NCBI GenBank assembly: GCA_023231425.1
Contig: JALNVI010000061.1
Coordinates: forward strand, 1-17,550
Direction: 5' to 3'
Source: Desulforhopalus sp.
GTDB taxonomy: Bacteria; Desulfobacterota; Desulfobulbia; Desulfobulbales; Desulfocapsaceae
Length of the DNA stretch: 17,550 nucleotides
Shown here: piece after piece, positions 7,801 to 15,688 of the stretch
Layout: each line of letters starts with the position of its first letter
Numbering within the stretch: position 1 is the stretch's first letter
Notes under the pieces: generated by a model
Told to the model about the DNA's origin: nothing
Seen by the model: the letters and a program-made list of their open reading frames with translations, nothing else
Database searches by the model: none
Position numbers and translations under genes: made by a program

Positions 7801-7871
7801 CCGGATTTGACCTGGAACAATTTGCCAGGCAGCTCGGCATTGAAATCGCTCAGGGAGAGGTTGAGCAATAA
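4806..7871 (+). CDS. DUF499 P-loop ATPase of an Hma-type antiphage operon
   Basis: This 1021-residue protein belongs to the DUF499 family of large P-loop ATPases found with DUF1156 methylases and SNF2-type helicases in antiphage operons. The N-terminal block LEINVGDQIEQLDQI is followed by Walker A MGGGKTH (residues 74-80) and Walker B VLILLDEMPP (166-175). A further conserved strand, VAIVVSDLEAAYDTGG, lies near 215-230. The C-terminal third holds a short beta-rich segment (about 845-900, KGSIKYTLDGSEARNGTEYT) resembling the chitobiase/hexosaminidase C-terminal (CHB_HEX_C) fold. The start ATG has CAGGAG 7 nt upstream. Its TAA shares one base with the next ATG (TAATG). The family's role is inferred to be ATP-driven action on invading DNA or assembly of the complex; it has no signal peptide and should be cytosolic. 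The length is normal for the family. Confidence 0.93.
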   Translation: MKTIRNACQLQPNALEINVGDQIEQLDQIINDTNGQEYYKKTFITDGMKTLLSKGMARLAGKSNDTVFHLKQAMGGGKTHLMVGFGLLAKDSTLREAQTGSILYQSDFGSAKIAAFNGRNNPDTYFWGEIARQLGKESLFKEYWESGAKAPDEKAWVTLFDGEEPVLILLDEMPPYFHYYSTQVLGHGTIADVITRAFSNMLTAAQKKKNVAIVVSDLEAAYDTGGKLIQRALDDATQELGRAEISITPVNLESNEIYEILRKRLFLSLPDNSEIADVASVYAARLAEAAKAKTVERSAEALANDIESTYPFHPSFKSIVALFKENEKFKQTRGLMELVSRLLKSVWEGNEDVYLIGAQHFDLSISEVREKLAEISEMRDVIARDLWDSTDSAHAQIIDIDSGNHYAKQVGTLLLTASLSTAVHSVRGLTESEMLECLIDPNHQGSDYRNAFTELQKAAWYLHQTQEGRTYFSHQENLTKKLQGYADKAPQNKVDELIRLRLQEMYNPVTREAYEKVLPLPEMDEADAVLKTGRALLIISPDGKTPPGVVTNFFKGVVNKNNVLVLTGDKSSIASIEKAAKHVYAVTKADHEIAASHPQRKELDEKKAQYEQDFQTTVLSVFDKLLFPGSSQSEDVLRSKALDSTYPSNEPYNGEQQVVKTLAADPIKLYTQIAENFDALRARSESLLFGVQDEVRKTDLLDKMKQKTQMPWLPSRGFDQLAIEACQRGAWEDLGNGYITKNPKPKKTEVLISEDSGSDDSGTVRLKIDVVNAGNSPRIHYSEDAEVSEKSPVLSDNMLATNALRVQFLAVDPTGKNLTGTPATWTNHLTVRNRFDEVARTIELFVAPKGSIKYTLDGSEARNGTEYTRPIQIYDQEITVHVFAECDGLEKKNSFTFSKSGSKEVHIVKETPATWYSASPKRLDSSSKTYKGLKMAKEKNIEFEQVTLMVGSSPQVIHLSLGEMKIDAAFLETELAHLQTLLSPDAPVVMSFKKACTPTGFDLEQFARQLGIEIAQGEVEQ

Positions 7872-8461
7872 TGGACAAAACCGTTGATTTTGGCGCGTCT
7901 GCCGCCTTCGGAATGCACCACTTTTATGTGGAGATTCCCGTTGCGCCCCGCGAAGCCGTCTCTATCTATGAAGATTTTGGCTTTGACGGGGATGAAGCTC
8001 GAAGAGAAACCGTTGAATGCCGATTGATTCTGGCGCGCGAACTGTGGACCAGGGTCAGAGATGATGCCCGCCGCGATTTTAACGCCCGTCTGAAAATCAA
8101 AAAACAAAGCACTGGCAGCTGGAGCACCGGAACGGTGAAACTTGATCGCTTTCTGGGGCGGGAGCTCTGTGTACTCGGATGGGCAGCCGAATATGCTTCG
8201 CCTGCCGAATGCCCCATGATTTGCCAGAAATGGCTGGCACTGCGTCCCGAAGAACGGTGGTGGCTCTACAGCAAAACTGCCTCGGAGGCCGGACTGGATC
8301 ATCAGATGCAACGCGGCTGGCGCAAAGCGCTCTACTGCGCGTTATCGGATGGAACCAGCATCAAGCTGGAACCGAAAAAAAAGCCCAAAACAAAAAAAAA
8401 GCAATCCAGCCAGGAAGAAGCACCCTCTCTTTTTGACTTTGTAGAAAAAGGAGATCTCTAA
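7871..8461 (+). CDS. DUF3780 antiphage-associated protein
   Basis: The 196-residue product matches DUF3780, a family of about 190 residues known mainly from operons with DUF499 and DUF1156. Recognisable points are the N-terminal FGxxxxFGMHHFYVEIP block, the WTRVRDDARRDFNARLK helix, the VKLDRFLGRELCVLGWAAE segment, and the RPEERWWLYSKTASEAG helix. The C-terminus is a lysine-rich linker (about 160-182) ending in the hydrophobic tail SLFDFVEK, a layout suggesting a docking tail. Its biochemical activity is unknown. It overlaps the DUF499 stop by one base and its own TAA overlaps the next ATG by one base, so it is translationally coupled on both sides. Confidence 0.85.
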   Translation: MDKTVDFGASAAFGMHHFYVEIPVAPREAVSIYEDFGFDGDEARRETVECRLILARELWTRVRDDARRDFNARLKIKKQSTGSWSTGTVKLDRFLGRELCVLGWAAEYASPAECPMICQKWLALRPEERWWLYSKTASEAGLDHQMQRGWRKALYCALSDGTSIKLEPKKKPKTKKKQSSQEEAPSLFDFVEKGDL

Positions 8462-9963
8462 TGGCCGAAACAATTCAACAGCTTGTTGCCAGGGGTGAAA
8501 GCATTGATTTGGAGTTCAAGACCTGCCGACATCAGCTCAATCGCGATGTGTATGAAACGGTCTGTGCCTTTCTCAATCGTTACGGAGGTACGCTTATTCT
8601 TGGCGTCACGGATCAGGGAAATATTCAGGGCATTGTCCCGGATGCACTGGAGCACATTCGGAAAGATTTTATAACGGCCATCAACAATCCTCAAAAATTA
8701 TCGCCGCCCACCTATCTATCGATCAACAACGAGTTGATCGACGGCAAAAAAGTATTGCGCATTTATGTTCCCCAAAGCTCGCAGGTCCATCGTTGCAACG
8801 GCCGCATATATGACCGAAATGAGGACGGTGATCTCGATATCACCGACCAGACGGTACAGGTGGCTCAGCTCTACCAACGCAAACACTCCACCTACAGTGA
8901 AAATCGAATTTACCCCTGGATTCAGCCCGGGGATTTGAGGGAAGATCTGCTGGAGCGTTGCCGGAAATATGTGCGCATTAACAAACCCCAACATCCATGG
9001 ATATTGATGGATGATGCAGACTTCATAAAAAGCGCCCAACTCTATCAGCCCCATCCGGAGACCGGAAAAATGGGCGTAACACTTGCCGGAGTAATGTTGC
9101 TGGGAAGTGACGACCTTATTCTCCAGGTATGCCCGTCTCATCGCACCGACCTCATCCTTCGCAAAGTGAATGTAGATCGTTATGATGATCGGGATCTGGT
9201 AACGACTAATCTGATCGAGAGCTACGACCGTATATTGGCTTTTGTACAAAAACATCTGGCGGATCCCTTTTATCTTGAAGGAATAGAACGCCGAAGCCTT
9301 CGTGACGTGATTTTCAGGGAAGTCGCCTCAAACATGCTCATTCATCGCGAATACGCCAGTGGCGCCACCTCTCGGCTGATTATTGAATATGGTCGCGTGG
9401 TCACCGATAACCCCAGCCGTCCTCATGGGTTTGGCATCATGGATCCAAACACCTGCGTGCCCTATCAGAAAAACCCCGTGATCGGCCGTTTTTTCCGCCA
9501 GATTGATCGTGCGGACGAGCTGGGATCCGGTATGCGCAAAATGATGCTGTACGGAAAGCAATATGGCGGAGCCGACCCTCAGCTTATCGAGGGTGATAAT
9601 TTCCGCATGATAATTTCTGTACCGGAGTTTAGTGAAAACCCTGTTTCTTCAGCCAAAATTCTCCCCACCGGACAAGTCACCGGACAAGTCACCGGACAAG
9701 TCACCGGACAAGTCACCGGACAAGTCAAAGCACTCATCGAGGTTATGAATCGGGGGGAGAGCTTCACCCGTGCGGAACTGATGCAAAAGCTCTCGCTAAA
9801 ACACCGCGAGACCTTTTCTGATAACTATTTAAAGCCTGCTCTTCAGGCTGGCTGGGTGGAAATGACCATCCCCGAAAAACCCAACAGCCGCCTGCAGCAA
9901 TACCGCCTCACCCCCAACGGCAAAGAAATTTCAGGAGACCCGAACCATGCTTACCCCCTTTGA
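8461..9963 (+). CDS. AlbA_2 (Schlafen-type) protein with GHKL-ATPase-like and winged-helix domains
   Basis: The 500-residue product has an AlbA_2 domain (about 10-125: GESIDLEFKTC, VCAFLNRYGGTLILGVTDQG). It then has a GHKL/HATPase_c_4-like domain (about 285-385) with the N-box FREVASNMLIHREY and the RADELGSGMRKM loop, a repeat linker, and a C-terminal winged-helix segment (about 425-495). This is the COG2865-like architecture usually called a predicted ATP-binding transcriptional regulator; some relatives act in defence. The linker is five perfect TGQV copies encoded by five identical 12-bp units. The gene is wedged between DUF3780 and DUF1156, with a 1-nt overlap upstream and 17 nt downstream, so it is part of the operon. 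It could regulate the system or be an added effector or sensor; the sequence does not decide. AlbA_2 proteins are not core in the Hma operons I know of. Confidence 0.88.
   Translation: MAETIQQLVARGESIDLEFKTCRHQLNRDVYETVCAFLNRYGGTLILGVTDQGNIQGIVPDALEHIRKDFITAINNPQKLSPPTYLSINNELIDGKKVLRIYVPQSSQVHRCNGRIYDRNEDGDLDITDQTVQVAQLYQRKHSTYSENRIYPWIQPGDLREDLLERCRKYVRINKPQHPWILMDDADFIKSAQLYQPHPETGKMGVTLAGVMLLGSDDLILQVCPSHRTDLILRKVNVDRYDDRDLVTTNLIESYDRILAFVQKHLADPFYLEGIERRSLRDVIFREVASNMLIHREYASGATSRLIIEYGRVVTDNPSRPHGFGIMDPNTCVPYQKNPVIGRFFRQIDRADELGSGMRKMMLYGKQYGGADPQLIEGDNFRMIISVPEFSENPVSSAKILPTGQVTGQVTGQVTGQVTGQVKALIEVMNRGESFTRAELMQKLSLKHRETFSDNYLKPALQAGWVEMTIPEKPNSRLQQYRLTPNGKEISGDPNHAYPL
9667..9726 (+). 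repeat. Five perfect 12-bp tandem repeats coding for TGQV
   Basis: The unit ACCGGACAAGTC occurs five times without a mismatch and each copy encodes Thr-Gly-Gln-Val. It lies in the linker between the ATPase-like and winged-helix parts of the AlbA_2 protein. As 12 is a multiple of three, copy-number change would alter linker length without breaking the frame. Perfect identity at third codon positions implies recent expansion or continuing slippage. Confidence 0.97.
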
Positions 9964-12900
9964 ATGGAAAGAGAAACCCGCACTGATTGAACATCTTTTC
10001 CCGGTGCAGAAAATATCGTCGGAAAGCTATAAAGAGCAGATGGCGGGAGCCGGTAAGACACTGACCGCACTGGGGAGCTATTGGAAAGGGCGTAAACCGT
10101 TGATTTTGAATAAAGCCTGTATTCTTGGCTCCCTGCTGCCCACCACGGATAATCCGCTCAAGGATTTAGAGATCTTTGAACTGCTGATGGGCATGGACGG
10201 TATTGCGCTGGTCAAACGGCTTGGACGGATTAAGCCAGAGGCCATTGCCCGTCGACTGAAAGGCCTCGATACCGCCTGCTGGTTTACCACCAGAGAAGAG
10301 GCCGAGTTGCCTGAACAGACGCCGTTCGACATCAGGGATTATCCGGTTGAAGTGATGCACGCCGGGCAGATGCACACCGTTTTTCCCAGGCTGCTCTGGG
10401 AGGAGTCGGTTTCCGAAATAGATCGCCTGAACCTTGAAGCTAAAGCCTTACCCTTTCCTCGTTATCAGGAAAATGTGGCCAAAGCAAAACGCCCCGAAGA
10501 GTTGGGCGATCCGCTGTTTGATCATATTTGGCAACGCGTCAACCAACATCTGGGCACGACCGCCCACTCCATGCCGGAACTGGTAGAGCAGATGGGCATC
10601 GCCCGTTTTGGCCATCGGCCTAAGGTCGCGGACGTCTTTTCCGGATCCGGGCAAATTCCCTTTGAAGCCGCGCGGTTGGGGTGCGATGTCTATGCCTCCG
10701 ACTTGAATCCGATTGCCTGTATGCTGACCTGGGGGGCATTTAATATTGTGGGAGCCTCTCCGGAAAAAAGGGCGGAAATTAATGCCGCGCAAAAGCAACT
10801 GGCCGAACAGGTGCAGACGGAAATTGATGCACTTGATATTGAAACCGATGGCAACGAGTGGCAAGCGAAGGTTTATCTCTACTGCGTCGAAGTCAAATGC
10901 CCGGAATCAGGGTGGATGGTCCCTGTAATTCCCAGTTTGATTATCAGTAAAGGCTACCAAGTGGTCGCTAAATTGATCCCGGTTCCTGCTGAAAAGCGCT
11001 ACGACATCGATATCTGTCATGTCAATTCCTCCGAAGAGGTCGAAGCCGCCCAAACGGGTACGCTACAAAAGGGCGATTTGGTTCATTCCCCGGATGGAAT
11101 TACTCAGCACCGTGTAAGCATCAAATCGATTCGCGGGGACTATAAAGAGGGCAAAGAGAACCGAAATCGCCTCCGACTGTGGGACAAGAGCGATTTTATC
11201 CCCCGTCCAGATGATATTTTTCAGGAGCGTCTCTACTGCGTGCAGTGGATGAAGCAGAAACTAAATGGGAAAAGATTTGATTATGAGTTCCGTTCCGTAA
11301 CCGATGATGATTTGGCTCGGGAACAGAAGGTCATCGATTATGTGGGAGACCATCTGGAGGAGTGGCAGGATAATGGATATGTACCCGATATGGTGATTGA
11401 AAAAGGGGATGAAACTGAACGGCTCTATCGGGAACGCGGCTGGACTCATTGGCATCATTTGTTTAATCCGAGGCAGTTGTTGGTAGGAAGTTTATTTAAT
11501 AAACTTTCGGGCTCAGAATTAAAGTTTGGTTTTTTTAGAATACTTAATCAGAGTTGCAGATTAAGTCGCTGGGACAATGCCTTGGGTTCTGATAAAGTTC
11601 AAGGTTGCTTTGATAATCAGGCATTAAATACTGTTTTTAATAATGGCACACGAACAGCATTTTTTGCATCAAATTTATTACTTGCTAAGTTCAAGAACTT
11701 TCCTGTTAGTAATGGATCACTTCGTGTCAACTCCCACTCCGCCCAAGACATCGAAGTCGAAAACGACATCTACATAACCGACCCTCCCTACGGCGATGCA
11801 GTCAAATATGAAGAGATTACCGAATTTTTTATCGCCTGGCTTCGCAAGAATCCACCCAAAGAATTCGCCCACTGGACGTGGGATAGCCGTCGTTCTCTCG
11901 CCATTAAAGGCGAAGACGAAGGATTCCGTCAGGGAATGGTGGTGGCCTATCGCAAGATGGCGCAAAAGATGCCGGACAATGGATTGCAGGTACTGATGTT
12001 TACCCACCAGAGCGGATCGATTTGGGCCGATATGGCCAATATTATCTGGGCCAGCGGCCTGCGGGTGACGGCGGCGTGGTATGTGGTGACTGAAACCGAT
12101 TCGGCCTTGCGCCAGGGTTCCAACGTGAAAGGCACCATCATTCTGATTCTGCGTAAGCGACATGAGGAATTGGAAACCTTCCGCGATGATCTTGGCTGGG
12201 AGATTAAAGAGGCGGTTAAGGAGCAGGTGGAATCGCTGATTGGCCTGGATAAACAGGTGCGTGATCACGGTTCGGAAGGGCTCTATACCGATGCTGACCT
12301 GCAGATGGCCGGTTATGCCGCCGCGCTGAAGGTCTTAACCGCCTATTCCCGCATTGACGGCAAGGACATGGTGAGGGAAGCAGAGGCTCCTCGCCAAAAA
12401 GGTCAAAAAGGCCAAAAAACATTTGTCGATGATTTGATTGAATTTGCGGTGCAGACCGCCGTACAGTTTCTTGTTCCCGTTGGTTTTGAAAAAGAAGAAT
12501 GGCAGAAACTGGAGCCGGTGGAACGATTTTACCTCAAGATGGCGGAGATGGAACATCAGGGGGGCAAAACGCTGGATAACTATCAGAACTTTGCCAAAGC
12601 CTTCAAGGTGTATCATTTTGATCAGTTGATGAGTGATGCGTCCAAAGCGAACTCGGCGCGCCTGAAGCTGTCGACTGAATGTAAAGGCGCTCTGATGTCC
12701 GGGGATGCGGAGATTGCGGGAACGCCGCTTCGAGCGTTGCTCTATGCCTTGTTTGAGCTCTCCAAAGAAGTCGAGGTGGATGATGTGCTGCTCCATCTGA
12801 TGGAAAACTGCCCGAACTATCTTCCGAACAAACCCCTGCTGGCAAAAATGGCAGACTATCTTGCAGAAAAACGGGAAGGTCTGAAAACAACAAAAGCATT

Positions 12901-12967
12901 CAAACCCGACGTGGAAGCAAGCTGCGCTCGCGTGCTCGCAGAAGCTCTCAGGAATCAGAGGTTGTAA
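9947..12967 (+). CDS. DUF1156 DNA N-methyltransferase of an Hma-type antiphage operon
   Basis: This 1006-residue protein has an N-terminal DUF1156 region and an amino-methyltransferase core. AdoMet motif I is ADVFSGSGQIPFEAARLG (FSGSG at residues 231-235) with DLNPIA after it. Catalytic motif IV is DPPYG at 612-616 (ITDPPYGDAVKYEEI), the DPPY type used for N6-adenine or N4-cytosine methylation. About 375 residues separate the motifs, holding an insertion with a lone C-x4-C (C313, C318) where many relatives carry a fuller zinc ribbon. The expected role is to mark self DNA so the system spares it. AGGAG lies 9 nt before ATG 9947, which overlaps the upstream gene by 17 nt. A stretch around 11460-11735 is far more AT-rich than the rest of the gene. 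The helicase begins 3 nt after the stop. Confidence 0.92.
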   Translation: MLTPFEWKEKPALIEHLFPVQKISSESYKEQMAGAGKTLTALGSYWKGRKPLILNKACILGSLLPTTDNPLKDLEIFELLMGMDGIALVKRLGRIKPEAIARRLKGLDTACWFTTREEAELPEQTPFDIRDYPVEVMHAGQMHTVFPRLLWEESVSEIDRLNLEAKALPFPRYQENVAKAKRPEELGDPLFDHIWQRVNQHLGTTAHSMPELVEQMGIARFGHRPKVADVFSGSGQIPFEAARLGCDVYASDLNPIACMLTWGAFNIVGASPEKRAEINAAQKQLAEQVQTEIDALDIETDGNEWQAKVYLYCVEVKCPESGWMVPVIPSLIISKGYQVVAKLIPVPAEKRYDIDICHVNSSEEVEAAQTGTLQKGDLVHSPDGITQHRVSIKSIRGDYKEGKENRNRLRLWDKSDFIPRPDDIFQERLYCVQWMKQKLNGKRFDYEFRSVTDDDLAREQKVIDYVGDHLEEWQDNGYVPDMVIEKGDETERLYRERGWTHWHHLFNPRQLLVGSLFNKLSGSELKFGFFRILNQSCRLSRWDNALGSDKVQGCFDNQALNTVFNNGTRTAFFASNLLLAKFKNFPVSNGSLRVNSHSAQDIEVENDIYITDPPYGDAVKYEEITEFFIAWLRKNPPKEFAHWTWDSRRSLAIKGEDEGFRQGMVVAYRKMAQKMPDNGLQVLMFTHQSGSIWADMANIIWASGLRVTAAWYVVTETDSALRQGSNVKGTIILILRKRHEELETFRDDLGWEIKEAVKEQVESLIGLDKQVRDHGSEGLYTDADLQMAGYAAALKVLTAYSRIDGKDMVREAEAPRQKGQKGQKTFVDDLIEFAVQTAVQFLVPVGFEKEEWQKLEPVERFYLKMAEMEHQGGKTLDNYQNFAKAFKVYHFDQLMSDASKANSARLKLSTECKGALMSGDAEIAGTPLRALLYALFELSKEVEVDDVLLHLMENCPNYLPNKPLLAKMADYLAEKREGLKTTKAFKPDVEASCARVLAEALRNQRL

Positions 12968-12970
12968 GCG

Positions 12971-15688
12971 ATGGCTCTTCGGCGTTTTTCATCTCGAACG
13001 GAAAGACTGGATACGGAGTTTCTGGCTGCGTCACTCAAGGGGGCATCCAAATATTTCCGTATAGCGGGATATTTCAGGAGTTCCGTTTTCGAGCTGGTTG
13101 GTGAAGAAATTGCTCAAATTCCAGAGGTAAAAATCATCTGTAATTCCGAACTGGATCTGGCAGATTTTCAGGTGGCTGCCGGGCGGAATACGGCGTTAAA
13201 AGAACGTTGGAATGAAGTGGATGTCGCAGCTGAAGCGCTCCTGAAAAAGGAGCGGTATCAGCTCCTCGATCAGTTGTTGCGGTCCGGTAATGTAGAAATA
13301 CGCGTTGTGCCGAAAGAACGCCTGTTTCTGCATGGTAAGGCTGGATCTCTTCATTATCCGGATGGAAGCCGGAAATCGTTTGTCGGTTCCGTAAACGAAT
13401 CAAAGAGTGCCTTTGCTCACAATTATGAGCTGGTGTGGCAGGATGACGATGAAGCGAGTGCGGACTGGGTAGAAACAGAGTTTTGGGCGTTATGGAATGA
13501 CGGTGTGCCTCTCCCGGAAGCTATTTTGGCGGAAATCAATCGTGTAGCGAACCGCCGGGAAGTCTCTGTAGAAGTTCTGAAGCCGGAAGAAGTTCCGGCC
13601 GCCGCCATGGCGGAATCTCCCATATATAGAGGTGGAGAGCAGCTGCAGCCGTGGCAGCGCTCCTTCGTCGCAATGTTTCTTGAACATCGAGAAATATACG
13701 GGAAAGCCCGGCTGTTACTGGCCGATGAGGTTGGTGTAGGGAAAACATTTTCAATGGCAACCAGTGCGCTGGTGAGTGCTCTGCTTGGGGATGGTCCTGT
13801 GCTTATTTTGGCACCTTCCACGTTAACTCTTCAGTGGCAGATTGAGATGATAGATAAACTGGGTATTCCCACAGCTGTCTGGTCTTCTCAAAAGAAGGTG
13901 TGGCTTGGGGTCGAGGGGCAGATTCTTTCACCACGAGGAGATGCTTCATCGATTAAAAAATGCCCTTACAAAATTGCCATAATTTCAACCGGCCTGATTA
14001 TGCATCAATGTAAAAACGGCGTTTTTATCAAAGAAGCGGGGATGCTGCTCAAAAACAAATTCGGTATGGTCATCCTCGATGAGGCGCATAAGGCCCGTGC
14101 GAAAGGCGGGCCTGGCAATACAACATCTGAGCCTAACAACCTTCTCTCCTTTATGCAGCACATCGGCAGGCGTACACGGCATTTGATTTTAGGAACTGCA
14201 ACCCCGATTCAGACAGCTGTTCGTGAGCTGTGGGATCTTTTGGGTATTCTCAACAGTGGTGCGGAGTTCGTTCTCGGAGATGCCTTGTCTCCGTGGCGGG
14301 ATCATGAACAGGCAATTCCACTGATAACAGGTAAAGATCAGGTCACATCTGAGCAAGAGGTCTGGCGGTGGTTACGCAATCCTCTTCCGCCTGCAAATGA
14401 GCATTATATTGTTCAGCAGATTCGTGAGTATTTATCGATTGACGCTGCGTCATTCTTTTGTGGCTATCGATTTGAAGACCTGGACTACATGATTCAGGAA
14501 ATGTGGCTTTCCGAGTGTCTTCTCCCCGGGTTCTTCAAGGAAAACAATCCGGTGTTGCGGCACACCGTGTTGAGAAAACGGAAGCAGCTTGAGGATGACG
14601 GCCTGTTGGAAAAAGTTGGGGTAAACACACATCCCGTTACCCGAAATCGTGCACAGTACCAGTCGCGTTTTGTTGGATTAGGACTGCCAACCAATACACC
14701 GTTCCAGGTCGCCTATGAGCAGGCGGAAAAGTTTAGCACACTGCTGCAATCCCGAACCAAAGCGGGCGGGTTCATGAAATCACTGATGTTGCAAAGGATA
14801 TGTTCCAGTTTTGCATCCGGCCTGAAAACCGCACAGAAGATGCTCAAACATTCCATCTCGAATGAGGACGAGGATCGTATTGAAGAAGTTGAACATATCC
14901 TTTCTGAAATGACTCCTGCGGAAGTTTCCTGTCTCAAAGAAATAGAGACCCAACTTTCACGGGCCGAAGCCGTTGATTCCAAACTTAACACGGTGAAATG
15001 GTTCTTAACCGAATTCAGGACGGATGGAAAAACCTGGCTGGAACACGGGTGTATCATCTTCAGCCAGTACTATGACACGGTAGAATGGATAGCAGGAGAG
15101 CTGGCAAAATCATTGAAGGGCGAGGTTGTCTCTGTCTATGCCGGTGTTGGAAAAAGCGGACTCTTTCGAGGTGAACAGTTTAACCGCGTCGACCGTGAAG
15201 TGATCAAGGCTGCCGTGAGAACGCGTGAGATCAGACTGGTTGTGGCAACGGATGCAGCGTGCGAAGGATTAAATCTCCAGACGTTAGGAACGTTGATTAA
15301 CATTGATCTGCCATGGAATCCCTCCCGCCTTGAGCAGAGGCTGGGGCGTATTAAGAGGTTCGGGCAGACCCGTACGTGTGTCGATATGCTCAATCTTGTC
15401 TACAGCGAAACTCAGGATGAAAAAGTGTACAACGTCTTGTCTGAACGCCTGCATGATACCTATAATATCTTTGGCAGCATCCCGGACACCATCGATGATG
15501 AATGGATTGATGATGAGGAAAAACTGAAAAAACGAATGAATGAATACATGCACGAAAGGAAAAAAGCTCAGGACGCTTTTTCTGTAAAATACCGTGAAAC
15601 CATAGATCCTGAAGAACATTTATGGGAACGCTGTGCCTCCGTCTTATCCCGCCGTGACATTGTCAGCAAACTGAGTGAGCCCTGGTGA
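12971..15688 (+). CDS. SNF2-type helicase with N-terminal phospholipase D-like domain
   Basis: The 905-residue protein joins an N-terminal PLD-like domain to a superfamily 2 SNF2/RapA-type helicase. The PLD part (about 1-195) begins RFSSRTERLDTEFLAASLKG and has the HGK motif (H121, K123) and GSVNESK (N142, E143). Only one HxK copy is visible, and the Asp four residues after it is His, a variant seen in helicase-linked PLD domains. The helicase has motif I ADEVGVGKT (K258), motif II DEAH (370-373), motif III GTATPIQ, and motifs V-VI ATDAACEGLNLQ and RLGRIKRFGQTR (about 757-800). It should be the DNA-translocating and possibly DNA-cutting part of the defence system. The start lies 3 nt after the DUF1156 stop, with AGAGG near the stop serving as the ribosome-binding site. 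No DUF1998 partner is present, which separates it from DISARM. Confidence 0.93.
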   Translation: MALRRFSSRTERLDTEFLAASLKGASKYFRIAGYFRSSVFELVGEEIAQIPEVKIICNSELDLADFQVAAGRNTALKERWNEVDVAAEALLKKERYQLLDQLLRSGNVEIRVVPKERLFLHGKAGSLHYPDGSRKSFVGSVNESKSAFAHNYELVWQDDDEASADWVETEFWALWNDGVPLPEAILAEINRVANRREVSVEVLKPEEVPAAAMAESPIYRGGEQLQPWQRSFVAMFLEHREIYGKARLLLADEVGVGKTFSMATSALVSALLGDGPVLILAPSTLTLQWQIEMIDKLGIPTAVWSSQKKVWLGVEGQILSPRGDASSIKKCPYKIAIISTGLIMHQCKNGVFIKEAGMLLKNKFGMVILDEAHKARAKGGPGNTTSEPNNLLSFMQHIGRRTRHLILGTATPIQTAVRELWDLLGILNSGAEFVLGDALSPWRDHEQAIPLITGKDQVTSEQEVWRWLRNPLPPANEHYIVQQIREYLSIDAASFFCGYRFEDLDYMIQEMWLSECLLPGFFKENNPVLRHTVLRKRKQLEDDGLLEKVGVNTHPVTRNRAQYQSRFVGLGLPTNTPFQVAYEQAEKFSTLLQSRTKAGGFMKSLMLQRICSSFASGLKTAQKMLKHSISNEDEDRIEEVEHILSEMTPAEVSCLKEIETQLSRAEAVDSKLNTVKWFLTEFRTDGKTWLEHGCIIFSQYYDTVEWIAGELAKSLKGEVVSVYAGVGKSGLFRGEQFNRVDREVIKAAVRTREIRLVVATDAACEGLNLQTLGTLINIDLPWNPSRLEQRLGRIKRFGQTRTCVDMLNLVYSETQDEKVYNVLSERLHDTYNIFGSIPDTIDDEWIDDEEKLKKRMNEYMHERKKAQDAFSVKYRETIDPEEHLWERCASVLSRRDIVSKLSEPW

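Noticed and set aside
9667..9726. Short repeats as a CRISPR-like array
   Set aside because: The units are directly adjacent with no spacers, lie in frame within a protein gene and encode TGQV.
11770..11830. A frameshift or gene boundary where the AT-rich patch of DUF1156 ends
   Set aside because: The frame is continuous across the patch and DPPYG follows in frame, so the gene is intact despite the composition change.
4806..15688. Classification as DISARM or BREX
   Set aside because: There is no DUF1998 protein and no drmA-type helicase for DISARM, and no PglZ, BrxC or Lon-like gene for BREX. DUF499, DUF3780 and DUF1156 point to the Hma-type family.
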